Source: an uncultured Actinomycetes bacterium (GTDB taxonomy: Bacteria > Actinomycetota > Acidimicrobiia > Acidimicrobiales > RAAP-2). Taken from it: a DNA stretch of 7,540 nt. Within the stretch, counting starts at the first letter, position 1; the number at the start of each line of letters is the position of its first letter. The stretch covers positions 1 to 7,540 of the forward strand of contig CAINVQ010000006.1 in assembly GCA_903854175.1 (NCBI GenBank), in the 5' to 3' direction. The position numbers and the translations under genes are program-made. Shown in pieces: positions 1-5,911 of this stretch. The notes beneath the pieces were generated by a model. It was not told the DNA's origin, searched no databases, and worked only from the letters and a program-made list of their open reading frames with translations.

Positions 1-492
1 GTCAATTCCAAGTGGTGCAACTTCCATTCGCATGGCTTTACCCATTGCTTCTAGCGCGTGCTTAGTCATTGAATAAGGGCCAAAGGCTGGTGCACTGAAT
101 ACTCCAGCAATCGAAGACATGATGATTACACGGCCACTCTTGCGCGGAACCATGTCCTTTAGAACTTCTTGGGTAATAGCCATGGTGCCGAAAACATTTA
201 CTTCAAAGAGGTGGCGGAGTCGGTCCATTGGAATATCTGCGATCGGACCAGTTTGTCCGGCGCCAGCATTATTGATGAGAACATCAATTTCAAAATCATG
301 AACTTTTTTGACGTCAGCTGAAGTGATGTCAAGTTTTATAACAGTCAGTTGAGGTGCTTCTGCTTTTAACTCACTCGCCTGTTGTTCTGTTTCAGTTGTT
401 GCAATCACATGATGACCGCGTTCAGCTAGTGCTAACGCCGCTAACTTTCCAAAGCCTGATCCTGCGCCGGTGATAAGTACGTTTTTGCTCAT
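1..492 (-). CDS. Classical short-chain dehydrogenase/reductase (SDR), 3' end cut off by window edge
   Basis: NAD(P)-dependent oxidoreductase of the classical SDR family; substrate unknown. The first 164 residues are visible and the reading frame runs open to base 1. The Rossmann glycine motif TGAGSGFG lies at residues 8-15, LDIT at 55-58 (adenine-pocket Asp56), NNAG at 74-77, the active-site Asn at 99, Ser at about 127, and the catalytic pair YSMTK as Tyr140/Lys144. About 80-110 C-terminal residues, the substrate-binding part, would lie outside the window. Strand beta-2 ends in Thr-Thr rather than an acidic residue, so NADP preference is possible but not proven. The ATG at 492 was chosen because MSKNVLITGAG is the usual SDR beginning; no good Shine-Dalgarno is seen, and an in-frame GTG seven codons upstream (513) is an alternative. 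It follows the membrane-protein gene by 38 bp on the same strand and may be co-transcribed with it. Confidence 0.93.
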   Translation of the reverse strand, partial: MSKNVLITGAGSGFGKLAALALAERGHHVIATTETEQQASELKAEAPQLTVIKLDITSADVKKVHDFEIDVLINNAGAGQTGPIADIPMDRLRHLFEVNVFGTMAITQEVLKDMVPRKSGRVIIMSSIAGVFSAPAFGPYSMTKHALEAMGKAMRMEVAPLGID

Positions 493-530
493 TGCCGGAG
501 TATAGATTCTCACGGCTGATTGAGCACTTA

Positions 531-1016
531 CTAGTTCCTTCTCGCCCCACGAACAGGCGCCAAGATGACGAGCGATAAATAGGTGACGATTGCAATTGCG
601 AGGTGCATCCACACCAGAACAAATACAGCAGCACCTGGTTGACCAAGTATCCAAATAGCGAGATCTGGCAGGAGCAGCACAATTGTCACCACGAATGCCA
701 GCCGAAGAAATAGCCATTTTGGTTGTGAAGTAATTCGAGTAACTACTGGCCACCCAGCGCATGCACCAAGCACTCCAATAATGGTGAGCTTGGCGTAACT
801 CATGAATTTGAAGTGTTCGTAGCCAACAGTTTTTGGATAAACAGTTTGGCCAATCTTCACAAGAATTGCATCAAGAATTAGTGAGCCAATAACTGCAGTA
901 ATTGTTGCGAAAATGACTTCGTATGTTGATGGCTGACGATGAGGTCGAAAGTCAATATGAAATTTTTCTAGCCAGGGCTGAAGAAATTCGGGAAAGTTTT
1001 CTTGTCGCAAGTTCAT
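531..1016 (-). CDS. Small four-helix integral membrane protein, DUF6069-like
   Basis: Unknown function; 161 residues. Four hydrophobic segments are visible at about 33-56, 72-94, 101-123 and 128-153, after a hydrophilic N-terminal stretch of about 30 residues; the C-terminus is basic (RGARRN), which suggests a cytoplasmic end. The pattern of an AGW at the end of helix 2, a short basic loop, an L-rich third helix and a fourth helix containing MHLAIA resembles actinobacterial DUF6069 membrane proteins. This is pattern memory, not an alignment. There is no signal-peptide cleavage site and no catalytic motif. The ATG at 1016 has GAAGG (1023-1027 on this strand) six bases upstream, a good Shine-Dalgarno. 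It lies between the small gene ending at 1070 and the SDR, all in the same direction, so an operon is plausible but functional linkage is not shown. Confidence 0.8.
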   Translation of the reverse strand: MNLRQENFPEFLQPWLEKFHIDFRPHRQPSTYEVIFATITAVIGSLILDAILVKIGQTVYPKTVGYEHFKFMSYAKLTIIGVLGACAGWPVVTRITSQPKWLFLRLAFVVTIVLLLPDLAIWILGQPGAAVFVLVWMHLAIAIVTYLSLVILAPVRGARRN

Positions 1017-1069
1017 GAGATGCCTTCAGTTGACTGATACAAAGATTTTAGTTCGTGAAATGTGAACTT

Positions 1070-1276
1070 CTAGATTCCTTCAGTCACAACGTCTTCGAGA
1101 ATGGTTCTTAGTTGACGACCCATTTCACGTGGGTTGCCTGAGATCTCTCCAAGTACGTCACCTTCAACTTCAATGTCATCTCCAGGTTGATACAAGGACA
1201 CTCTCATGCCTTTGCCGGCACGAACGGCAGTGATAGTCCACGGCAGTCCATCAACCCCGGAATCTTTTGTGGCCAC
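1070..1276 (-). CDS. Small hypothetical protein, possibly the 3' part of a longer, amber-interrupted gene
   Basis: I do not recognise the family. From the GTG at 1276 it encodes 68 residues: a probable beta-rich N-terminal half (LPWTITAVRAG, MRVSLYQPGDD) and an acidic, probably helical C-terminus (PREMGRQLRTILEDVV). The GTG is preceded by GGGA at six-base spacing, so a start there is possible. The same frame stays open upstream for 35 more codons with protein-like composition (for example SETQRVIDAARSPEW), until a TAG at 1384-1382, and that stretch has no ATG, GTG or TTG. The real protein may therefore be 103-109 residues, with the start lost to a mutation or sequence error, or initiating at a rare codon. 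It lies directly downstream of ppa and 53 bp upstream of the membrane-protein gene on the same strand. Confidence 0.5.
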   Translation of the reverse strand: MATKDSGVDGLPWTITAVRAGKGMRVSLYQPGDDIEVEGDVLGEISGNPREMGRQLRTILEDVVTEGI

Positions 1277-1399
1277 GATTTGTCCCGATGAGCCAAGCCC
1301 AAGGTTCCACTCAGGTGAGCGAGCAGCGTCGATGACACGTTGGGTTTCAGAGTTGCTAGAAAAGTTTGCGATACCAACACCCTAGGTGGTGGCTGTCAC
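1277..1399 (-). other. Coding-like 5' extension of the small gene, containing an in-frame TAG
   Basis: In the frame of the downstream 68-residue gene this stretch reads VTATT, stop, then GVGIANFSSNSETQRV and on without interruption. A GTG at 1399 could start the frame nine bases after the ppa stop codon, and the TAG sits at 1384-1382. AGGG (1383-1380) stands seven bases before an ATC at 1372, so non-canonical initiation there is conceivable. The alternatives are a degraded gene, a single-base assembly error in the TAG, or non-coding DNA that happens to be open. Confidence 0.4.
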
Positions 1400-1407
1400 A
1401 AAATGGC

Positions 1408-1890
1408 TCAGCCCTTGTAGCGAGCGATTGAAGCATCGAGTTCAGCGAGTGCTTCTTTACGACCAACGTAGTTTTCTACCTTGACCCACTTACCTTCATC
1501 GAGGTCCTTGTAGACAGTGAAGAAATGACTGATCTTGTCGAGTGTTGCCTTTGGAACATCAGTGATGTCCTTGGCTGACTTCCACGCTGGGTCATAGTCA
1601 GGCACACAGATGAGCTTTGCGTCTTCACCCTTTTCATCAGACATGATGCACATCCCAAGAATTCTTGATTTAATGAGACATCCAGGAAACGTTGGGTACT
1701 CACTCAACACCAATGCGTCAAGTGGGTCTCCGTCGCCACCGAGGGTGTCAGGGATGAAACCATATTCTGCGGGGTAGCCCATTGACACAATGAGGTGTCG
1801 ATCAAGCATGATCGTGTTTGTTTCGTGATCGAACTCGTATTTGTTCTGTGATCCACGCGGGATTTCAACGATGACATTAACTGTGTCCAT
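1408..1890 (-). CDS. ppa: Inorganic pyrophosphatase, family I (soluble)
   Basis: Hydrolyses pyrophosphate to two phosphates in the cytosol, pulling biosynthetic reactions such as nucleic-acid synthesis and tRNA charging forward; Mg2+-dependent. The 160-residue length is normal for short bacterial and actinobacterial enzymes. Visible landmarks are EIPRGSQNKYEFD at 9-21 (substrate-binding basic and acidic residues), YPAEYGFIPDT at 39-49, the family signature DGDPLD at 53-58 with metal-binding Asp53, Asp55 and Asp58, further acidic ligands around Asp90 and near DYDPAW (98-103), and a phosphate-binding Tyr127-Lys128 in FFTVYKD. The ATG at 1890 is well supported by AAGGAGT (1899-1905 on this strand) at eight-base spacing. 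It is divergent from fadB2 across 123 bp, and the small unknown gene follows downstream. All key residues are present. Confidence 0.98.
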   Translation of the reverse strand: MDTVNVIVEIPRGSQNKYEFDHETNTIMLDRHLIVSMGYPAEYGFIPDTLGGDGDPLDALVLSEYPTFPGCLIKSRILGMCIMSDEKGEDAKLICVPDYDPAWKSAKDITDVPKATLDKISHFFTVYKDLDEGKWVKVENYVGRKEALAELDASIARYKG

Positions 1891-2013
1891 TATTTAGGAC
1901 TCCTTATCCATTGCAGAATGCTTTTCTATCGTAGTCAGCCCAATAGCGAGAGGACTGCCAGATAGTCATAGACTCGATTTGGCATTAAATAACTGGTACC
2001 TCCGGAGGTTCTG
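1891..2013. promoter_or_regulatory. Divergent intergenic region between ppa and fadB2
   Basis: These 123 bases must hold the promoters for both outward-facing genes. The ppa ribosome-binding site AAGGAGT is at 1899-1905 (minus) and the fadB2 site GGAGG at 2004-2008 (plus). A TACGAT that fits the actinobacterial -10 pattern TANNNT lies on the minus strand near 1930, and an A/T-rich TTAAAT at 1985-1990 lies in front of fadB2. Neither has a convincing -35 partner, so the exact promoters are uncertain. Confidence 0.45.
1998..2009. repeat. 12-bp perfect palindrome containing the fadB2 Shine-Dalgarno
   Basis: ACCTCCGGAGGT is identical to its own reverse complement and includes the GGAGG ribosome-binding site (2004-2008), which sits five bases before the fadB2 ATG. 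In RNA the CCUCC half could pair with GGAGG on another molecule, or weakly within the same one with a tight CCGG loop. It could also be a protein-binding site. One or two 12-bp palindromes are expected by chance in a window this long, so only the position is notable. Confidence 0.5.
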
Positions 2014-2868
2014 ATGGAACGAATTGCTGTTATTGGATGCGGTCTCATGGGATCGGGCATCGCCGAAGTCGCAGCTCGCGCAGGAATTGATGTTCTCGTG
2101 ATCGAACGAGACAACGATGCAATCGCCTCAGGTCAAGCTCGCATTGAAAAATCACTGACTCGTGCAGTCGCTGCCGGGAAAGTTCCCGAGGAAGAAGCAA
2201 ACACGGCACGAGCAAATCTGAGATTCACTGATGACTTCTCTAAATTGAGCGACCGCCAAATGGTGATTGAAGCAGTTGCCGAAGATGAGGCCACGAAAAT
2301 TGAAGTCTTTAAAAAGCTCGACCAGTACGTGAGTGACCCGAACGCAATTTTGGCTTCAAATACTTCATCAATACCAATTATCAAGTTGGCCATGGTTACA
2401 AGCCGCCCCGAGCAGGTAATCGGAATGCACTTCTTTAATCCAGTTCCAGTTTTGAAACTCGTTGAACTTATCTCTTCGCTATTGACCAGTGCAGAAACTA
2501 CAAAGCGAGTTGAAGATTTTGCAGGGATTCAGTTAAAGAAGCGAGTCATCACTTCACCAGACCGCGCTGGCTTCGTTGTCAACGCTCTGCTCATTCCATA
2601 TCTACTTTCAGCAATCAGGATGCTTGAATCAGGCTTTGCGAGTGCAGAAGACATCGACACCGGAATGATGGAGGGCTGTGCACACCCAATGGGGCCGCTT
2701 GCATTGAGTGACCTCATTGGTCTCGACACCACCCTCGCAGTTGCTGACTCACTCTATGAAGAATTCAAAGAGCCACACCTAGCTCCTCCTCCACTGCTTT
2801 CTCGCATGACCCAAGCAGGACTTCTTGGTAGAAAAAGTGGTCAAGGGTTCTACTCGTACAAAAAATAA
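2014..2868 (+). CDS. fadB2: 3-hydroxybutyryl-CoA dehydrogenase (FadB2 type)
   Basis: Interconverts 3-hydroxyacyl-CoA (typically 3-hydroxybutyryl-CoA) and the 3-ketoacyl-CoA with NAD(P)(H), in short-chain fatty-acid oxidation, butanoate or polyhydroxybutyrate metabolism. It is 284 residues, normal for the single-function enzyme, with no crotonase fusion. The N-terminal Rossmann domain carries GCGLMG (Gly8, Gly10, Gly13), with acidic Glu31 after strand beta-2. SNTSS is at 115-119, and the family signature HFFNPVPVLKLVE at 139-151 carries catalytic His139, Asn142 neighbourhood and Glu151. The C-terminal helical 3HCDH domain begins near 184 (RAGFVVNALLIPYLLSAIRM) and includes GCAHPMGPLALSDLIGLD (221-238); this wording is close to actinobacterial FadB2. 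The start has a strong GGAGG at five bases. It is probably monocistronic or read through into purU, 141 bp downstream. Confidence 0.95.
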   Translation: MERIAVIGCGLMGSGIAEVAARAGIDVLVIERDNDAIASGQARIEKSLTRAVAAGKVPEEEANTARANLRFTDDFSKLSDRQMVIEAVAEDEATKIEVFKKLDQYVSDPNAILASNTSSIPIIKLAMVTSRPEQVIGMHFFNPVPVLKLVELISSLLTSAETTKRVEDFAGIQLKKRVITSPDRAGFVVNALLIPYLLSAIRMLESGFASAEDIDTGMMEGCAHPMGPLALSDLIGLDTTLAVADSLYEEFKEPHLAPPPLLSRMTQAGLLGRKSGQGFYSYKK

Positions 2869-2974
2869 AACGTTGCTTTCTTTGTAGAAATAATGACACC
2901 CTTACTCTCCAGAAGCGCATTGCTACCGTTCAGCCACTAGTTAAGAACTGAAAATAACTGGGGATTCACTGTTC

Positions 2975-3003
2975 TTGAGTCATTTCTTGCGAATCATTAA
3001 AAG
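2975..3003 (+). promoter_or_regulatory. Possible purU promoter in the fadB2-purU gap
   Basis: TTGAGT (2975-2980) and TAAAAG (2998-3003) are separated by 17 bases and match the sigma-70-like consensus at about four of six positions each. Transcription would begin near 3010, giving a leader of only about 24 bases before the preferred purU GTG. The rest of the gap (2869-2974) is A/T-rich with only a weak five-bp stem after the fadB2 stop and no U-tract terminator. A 7-of-8 inverted repeat (2941-2948 with 2971-2978) partly overlaps the -35. Confidence 0.3.
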
Positions 3004-3033
3004 CGATAGTTGCAACTCTTCTACGCTGTAGGA

Positions 3034-3882
3034 GTGAAGAACTACATAATGACCCTCCAGTGCAACGATGCCCCCGGCATTGTTCTTGCTGCTAGTTCTG
3101 CGATTGTTAACATCCAAGGCAATATTTTGGAAAATGATCAGTTCACCGATCCCGCTACCGGACACTTCTGCATGCGCACACGTTTTGAAACAAACGTCAC
3201 TGAATTCGAAAAAGTAAACAGTGTTTTGACCACTGAACTAGCTAAGTTCAACCCAACGCTAAAGATTCGTCCAGAAGATCAGCACCGACGTGCACTGATA
3301 ATGGTTTCAAAGTTCGACCACTGTCTAAGTGATCTTCTCTACCGCCTCGAGCAAGGTGACATCCCGCTCGATATTGCTGCAGTGGTTAGCAATCACCCTG
3401 ATTGTGAAGCGCTCGTCAAGCGATACAACATTCCGTTTCATTACATTCCAGTAACCCCAGAAACAAAGAACGACGCAGAAAACCAGTTACGCACTTTGAT
3501 AAATGAACACAATATTGATTTCGTAGTTCTCGCTCGCTACATGCAAGTGCTCTCACCATCACTATGTGAAGAGTTGAATGGACGAGTAATTAATATCCAC
3601 CACTCATTCCTCCCCGGCTTCAAAGGTGCCAAGCCGTATCACCAGGCGTACGAACGTGGCGTAAAGCTCATTGGGGCAACCGCGCACTTTGTAACTAATC
3701 AGCTCGATGAAGGACCGATCATTGAGCAAGATGTTGTGCGCGTAACTCACTCACGCACACCACAAGACATGGTTGCGCTTGGACGAGACATCGAGCGAAG
3801 TGTTTTGTCACGCGCCGTTGATCTAGTTGCCGAAGACCGCGTCGCACTCGTTGGAACGCGAACAGTAATTTTCTCTCAGTAG
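3034..3882 (+). CDS. purU: Formyltetrahydrofolate deformylase
   Basis: Hydrolyses 10-formyl-tetrahydrofolate to formate and THF, balancing the one-carbon pool and supplying formate; cytosolic. From the GTG at 3034 the protein has 282 residues, the usual size. An N-terminal ACT domain (about 4-82, containing CNDAPGIV and TGHFCMRTRF) senses ligands in this family. The formyltransferase-fold domain (about 87-270) has VVSNHPD, the catalytic stretch NIHHSFLPGFKGAKPY (Asn187, His189) followed by HQAYERGVKLIGATAH, and LDEGPIIEQD with catalytic Asp225. The order and wording match E. coli PurU throughout. The start is uncertain: TTG 3010 (290 residues), GTG 3034 and ATG 3049 are in frame. GTG gives the normal beginning (KNYIMTLQC), but GGA directly abuts it, and the AGGAG lies 14 bases from the ATG. 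It is convergent with kynU, with no gap between the stop codons. Confidence 0.95.
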   Translation: MKNYIMTLQCNDAPGIVLAASSAIVNIQGNILENDQFTDPATGHFCMRTRFETNVTEFEKVNSVLTTELAKFNPTLKIRPEDQHRRALIMVSKFDHCLSDLLYRLEQGDIPLDIAAVVSNHPDCEALVKRYNIPFHYIPVTPETKNDAENQLRTLINEHNIDFVVLARYMQVLSPSLCEELNGRVINIHHSFLPGFKGAKPYHQAYERGVKLIGATAHFVTNQLDEGPIIEQDVVRVTHSRTPQDMVALGRDIERSVLSRAVDLVAEDRVALVGTRTVIFSQ

Positions 3883-3892
3883 TTACGTAACT
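3881..3892. repeat. 12-bp perfect palindrome over the abutting purU and kynU stop codons
   Basis: AGTTACGTAACT equals its own reverse complement. It includes the last two bases of the purU TAG (3880-3882) and the whole kynU TAA (3883-3885 on the minus strand). There is no intergenic space and no T-run on either side, so no intrinsic terminator can be called for either gene. A palindrome of this length can occur by chance in the window. Confidence 0.45.
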
Positions 3893-5115
3893 GGATTACG
3901 AACTTTAAATCTGGGGTCATCGTATGACTTTGTCTGCATTACTTGAACTAACTGTTCAACTGCGTCATAGACATCGGTGAATCCTAAGTACAGCGGCGTA
4001 AAACCGAACCTGCAGATATCTGGATCACGAAAGTCACCAATAACGCCACGCTCAATAAGTGACTGGACGATTGCGTAGCTTTCTAGGTGACGAAGCGCAA
4101 CTTGTGATCCTCGCTTAGCGTGTTCGCGTGGCGTGACAACTTCAAATACGCCAGGGAGCCGTTCTTCAACGAGCGCAATAAAGAGGTCAGTCAAAGCGAG
4201 GCTTTTTGCACGAACTTCCTTCATTGATGTTTTATTCCAAATATCCAATGCACCATCGAGCGCGGCGAGCGCAAGGATTGACGGTGACGAGGTAACAAAT
4301 GCGCGCATTCCAAGCGCCGCTTCGTAGTCAAGTTCAAAATCAAATGGTCGAGCGTGACCTAGCCAGCCCGGGATTGGGTTCTCCAACACGTTCTGCCACT
4401 TTTCACGAATGTACATAAACGCTGGAGCTCCAGGGCCACCATTTAGATACTTGTATCCGCATCCAGCCGCGAAGTCGACGTCACAGCCCTCAACATCGAG
4501 CGGCACTGCGCCGGTTGAGTGCGCAAAGTCCCACATCATAAGTGCTCCGGCATCGTGAACTTTTTTAGTGATTGCCTTCATATCGAGCATCTCACCAGAT
4601 CGAAAATCAACCTGCGTGAACTCAACAAGTGCAACATTTTCATTAAGTTCTTGATCGAGTGTGTTTCGGTCAATAGTTCGAACTTCAATAGGTCGGCCGG
4701 CCCATTTTGCAACGGCTTCAATGATGTAAATGTCTGAATGAAAATTTGCAACGTCAGTGAGCACGATATTGCGATCTGGTCGAAGCTTTAACGCTCCCCC
4801 AACCAACTTTGCAATCGCAAATGTCAACGTATCGGCAACAAGAACTTCGTTTGGTTTTGCGCCAATAAGCGGGGCGAGCTTTTGACCAATTGTTATTGGC
4901 GCATCCATCCATCCAGCATTGTTCCAACTACGAACAAGACCATTCGCCCATTCGTTGTTAATAACTTCATTTACTCGTACGCCAACATTTTTTGACACTG
5001 GGCCGAGCGAATTTCCGTCGAGGTAAATCTCGCTTGAATTAAGGGTGAACTCACTCCGTAGCGAAGCGAGTTTGTCACTCGCGTCCATTACCTCACAGTC
5101 ATTACGGCTAATCAC
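3883..5115 (-). CDS. kynU: Kynureninase
   Basis: PLP enzyme that cleaves L-kynurenine to anthranilate and L-alanine in tryptophan catabolism; cytosolic, usually a homodimer. With the GTG at 5115 it has 410 residues, normal for the family. Landmarks in that numbering: YLDGNSLGP (31-39), NFHSDIY (124-130), WDFAHSTGAVPLDV (195-208) with cofactor-ring Asp196 and His199, YKYLNGGPGAPAF (221-233) with Schiff-base Lys222, GWLGH (250-254), VTSSPS (274-279), and the C-terminal ICRFGFTPLYLGF. The start was chosen because the GTG overlaps the kynA stop as GTGA and has GAGG at eight bases. A TTG at 5136 would add seven residues inside kynA, and ATG 5088 has its GAGG only two bases away. The usual FP(S/T)D-type motif reads FHSD here, a modest deviation. 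It is translationally coupled to kynA. Confidence 0.95.
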   Translation of the reverse strand: MISRNDCEVMDASDKLASLRSEFTLNSSEIYLDGNSLGPVSKNVGVRVNEVINNEWANGLVRSWNNAGWMDAPITIGQKLAPLIGAKPNEVLVADTLTFAIAKLVGGALKLRPDRNIVLTDVANFHSDIYIIEAVAKWAGRPIEVRTIDRNTLDQELNENVALVEFTQVDFRSGEMLDMKAITKKVHDAGALMMWDFAHSTGAVPLDVEGCDVDFAAGCGYKYLNGGPGAPAFMYIREKWQNVLENPIPGWLGHARPFDFELDYEAALGMRAFVTSSPSILALAALDGALDIWNKTSMKEVRAKSLALTDLFIALVEERLPGVFEVVTPREHAKRGSQVALRHLESYAIVQSLIERGVIGDFRDPDICRFGFTPLYLGFTDVYDAVEQLVQVMQTKSYDDPRFKVRNPVT

Positions 5116-5870
5116 AGTACTGACCTCACTTCCCAAAGCACCGGATAGAGGCGCTGGCTAATAGTTGTATCAAGATACGCCATTCCGTCACTTCCGCCAG
5201 TTCCCTGTCGACGACCAATTTGTCGCCCAGCCATAACCATGTGTTGGTGACGCCAGCTGGCAATGCGCTGGTCGTGATCGAGCAAGAGCTCAGCTACAGC
5301 GTGAAGTGCATTTGTTTCTGCTGTTGTGTGCGATAAATAGATTGCTCGAATGAGATCTAAAATATCTTCGCTACTAGATGCTCCGGTGAGCGTGCGAACA
5401 GCGTGCTCAAAGCCACTCCATATATGAGGCACTTCACTCATCTCTTTAAGCCACGCGCGCTGTTCGTCACCGAATAGTTCAAAGTTCAACATTGCGGGTT
5501 TGCCGCCACCACTTAGGAATTCAATTGCACGGAATTGAAATGACTGGAACCCAGATGCAGGGTCGAGAGGATCACGGAATGCGAGGAATCCTTCTGGAGA
5601 CATTGAATCAAGAGCCTGCAAGTGCTCGAGCAGTAGGTCTTCAACAATGATGATTCGTCGCAGATGTGACAGTGCGTTCCACGGTTCACCAGCATGAAGC
5701 GCGCTACTGGCACGCTTTAGTTCATCAATAACAACTTTGAACCACAGCTCGTAGGACTGGTGGACAACAATGAACAGAAGTTCGTCGGGTGCGTCATTAG
5801 TGAGAGGAACTTGGAGTTTTAGAAGATCGTGGATCTTTAAATACGACGAGTAGTCAGTTCCATTGGTCAC
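5112..5870 (-). CDS. kynA: Tryptophan 2,3-dioxygenase
   Basis: Heme enzyme that inserts O2 into the indole ring of L-tryptophan to give N-formyl-L-kynurenine, the first step of the kynurenine route; a cytosolic tetramer in known members. It has 252 residues, slightly shorter than the 270-300 typical of proteobacterial enzymes. Motifs: DYSSYLKIHDLL (6-17), LLFIVVHQSYELWFK (31-45) with active-site His37, DPASGFQSFQFR (103-114) with substrate-binding Arg114, and WRHQHMVMAGRQIG (206-219) with the proximal heme ligand His210. GTGGS (223-227) has Thr224 next to the substrate. The start is GTG 5870; the frame is closed by a TAA a few codons upstream, and no good Shine-Dalgarno is seen (AAGG is 15 bases away). 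A four-codon GTG...TGA frame overlaps the start as GTGA, which may be chance. It lies between ettA (38 bp upstream) and kynU (4-base overlap). Confidence 0.96.
   Translation of the reverse strand: MTNGTDYSSYLKIHDLLKLQVPLTNDAPDELLFIVVHQSYELWFKVVIDELKRASSALHAGEPWNALSHLRRIIIVEDLLLEHLQALDSMSPEGFLAFRDPLDPASGFQSFQFRAIEFLSGGGKPAMLNFELFGDEQRAWLKEMSEVPHIWSGFEHAVRTLTGASSSEDILDLIRAIYLSHTTAETNALHAVAELLLDHDQRIASWRHQHMVMAGRQIGRRQGTGGSDGMAYLDTTISQRLYPVLWEVRSVL
5124..5127 (-). promoter_or_regulatory. kynU ribosome-binding site inside the kynA 3' end
   Basis: On the minus strand GAGG stands eight bases before the GTG at 5115, whose GTGA shares bases with the kynA TGA (5114-5112). This arrangement decides the kynU start and indicates translational coupling of the two enzymes. 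Confidence 0.6.
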
Positions 5871-5889
5871 TTGAGGAACACTACGCCTT

Positions 5890-5911
5890 TAGCCCTGGGA
5901 TTGCAGGGCTA
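5890..5911 (-). promoter_or_regulatory. Hairpin between ettA and kynA, beginning on the ettA stop codon
   Basis: On the transcribed (minus) strand TAGCCCTG and CAGGGCTA form a perfect eight-bp stem with the six-base loop CAATCC. The first three bases are the ettA stop codon. No U-run follows (AAGGCG comes next), so it is not a standard intrinsic terminator. It fills most of the 38-bp gap and ends 19 bases before the kynA GTG, so it would lie in the kynA leader. Possible roles are a partial terminator, an RNA-processing or stability element that sets different ettA and kyn levels, or chance. Confidence 0.5.

Noticed and set aside
119..301. 60-codon plus-strand open frame opposite the SDR
   Set aside because: Antisense to intact SDR catalytic motifs; a shadow frame.
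422..682. 86-codon minus-strand open frame overlapping the SDR and membrane-protein genes
   Set aside because: It overlaps two better genes in another frame, and its Cys/Ser-rich translation matches nothing recognisable.
2877..2890. Possible terminator after fadB2 (TTTCT-TTGT-AGAAA)
   Set aside because: Only a five-bp A/T-rich stem without a following T-run; too weak to call.
2941..2978. 7-of-8 inverted repeat TTAAGAAC / GTTCTTGA flanking a 22-bp spacer upstream of purU
   Set aside because: Imperfect, widely spaced and A/T-rich; not distinguishable from chance without comparison to relatives.
5520..5539. Inverted repeat TTCAATT-N6-AATTGAA
   Set aside because: Internal to kynA codons for the conserved FRAIEF stretch, A/T-rich and weak, with no positional reason for a function.
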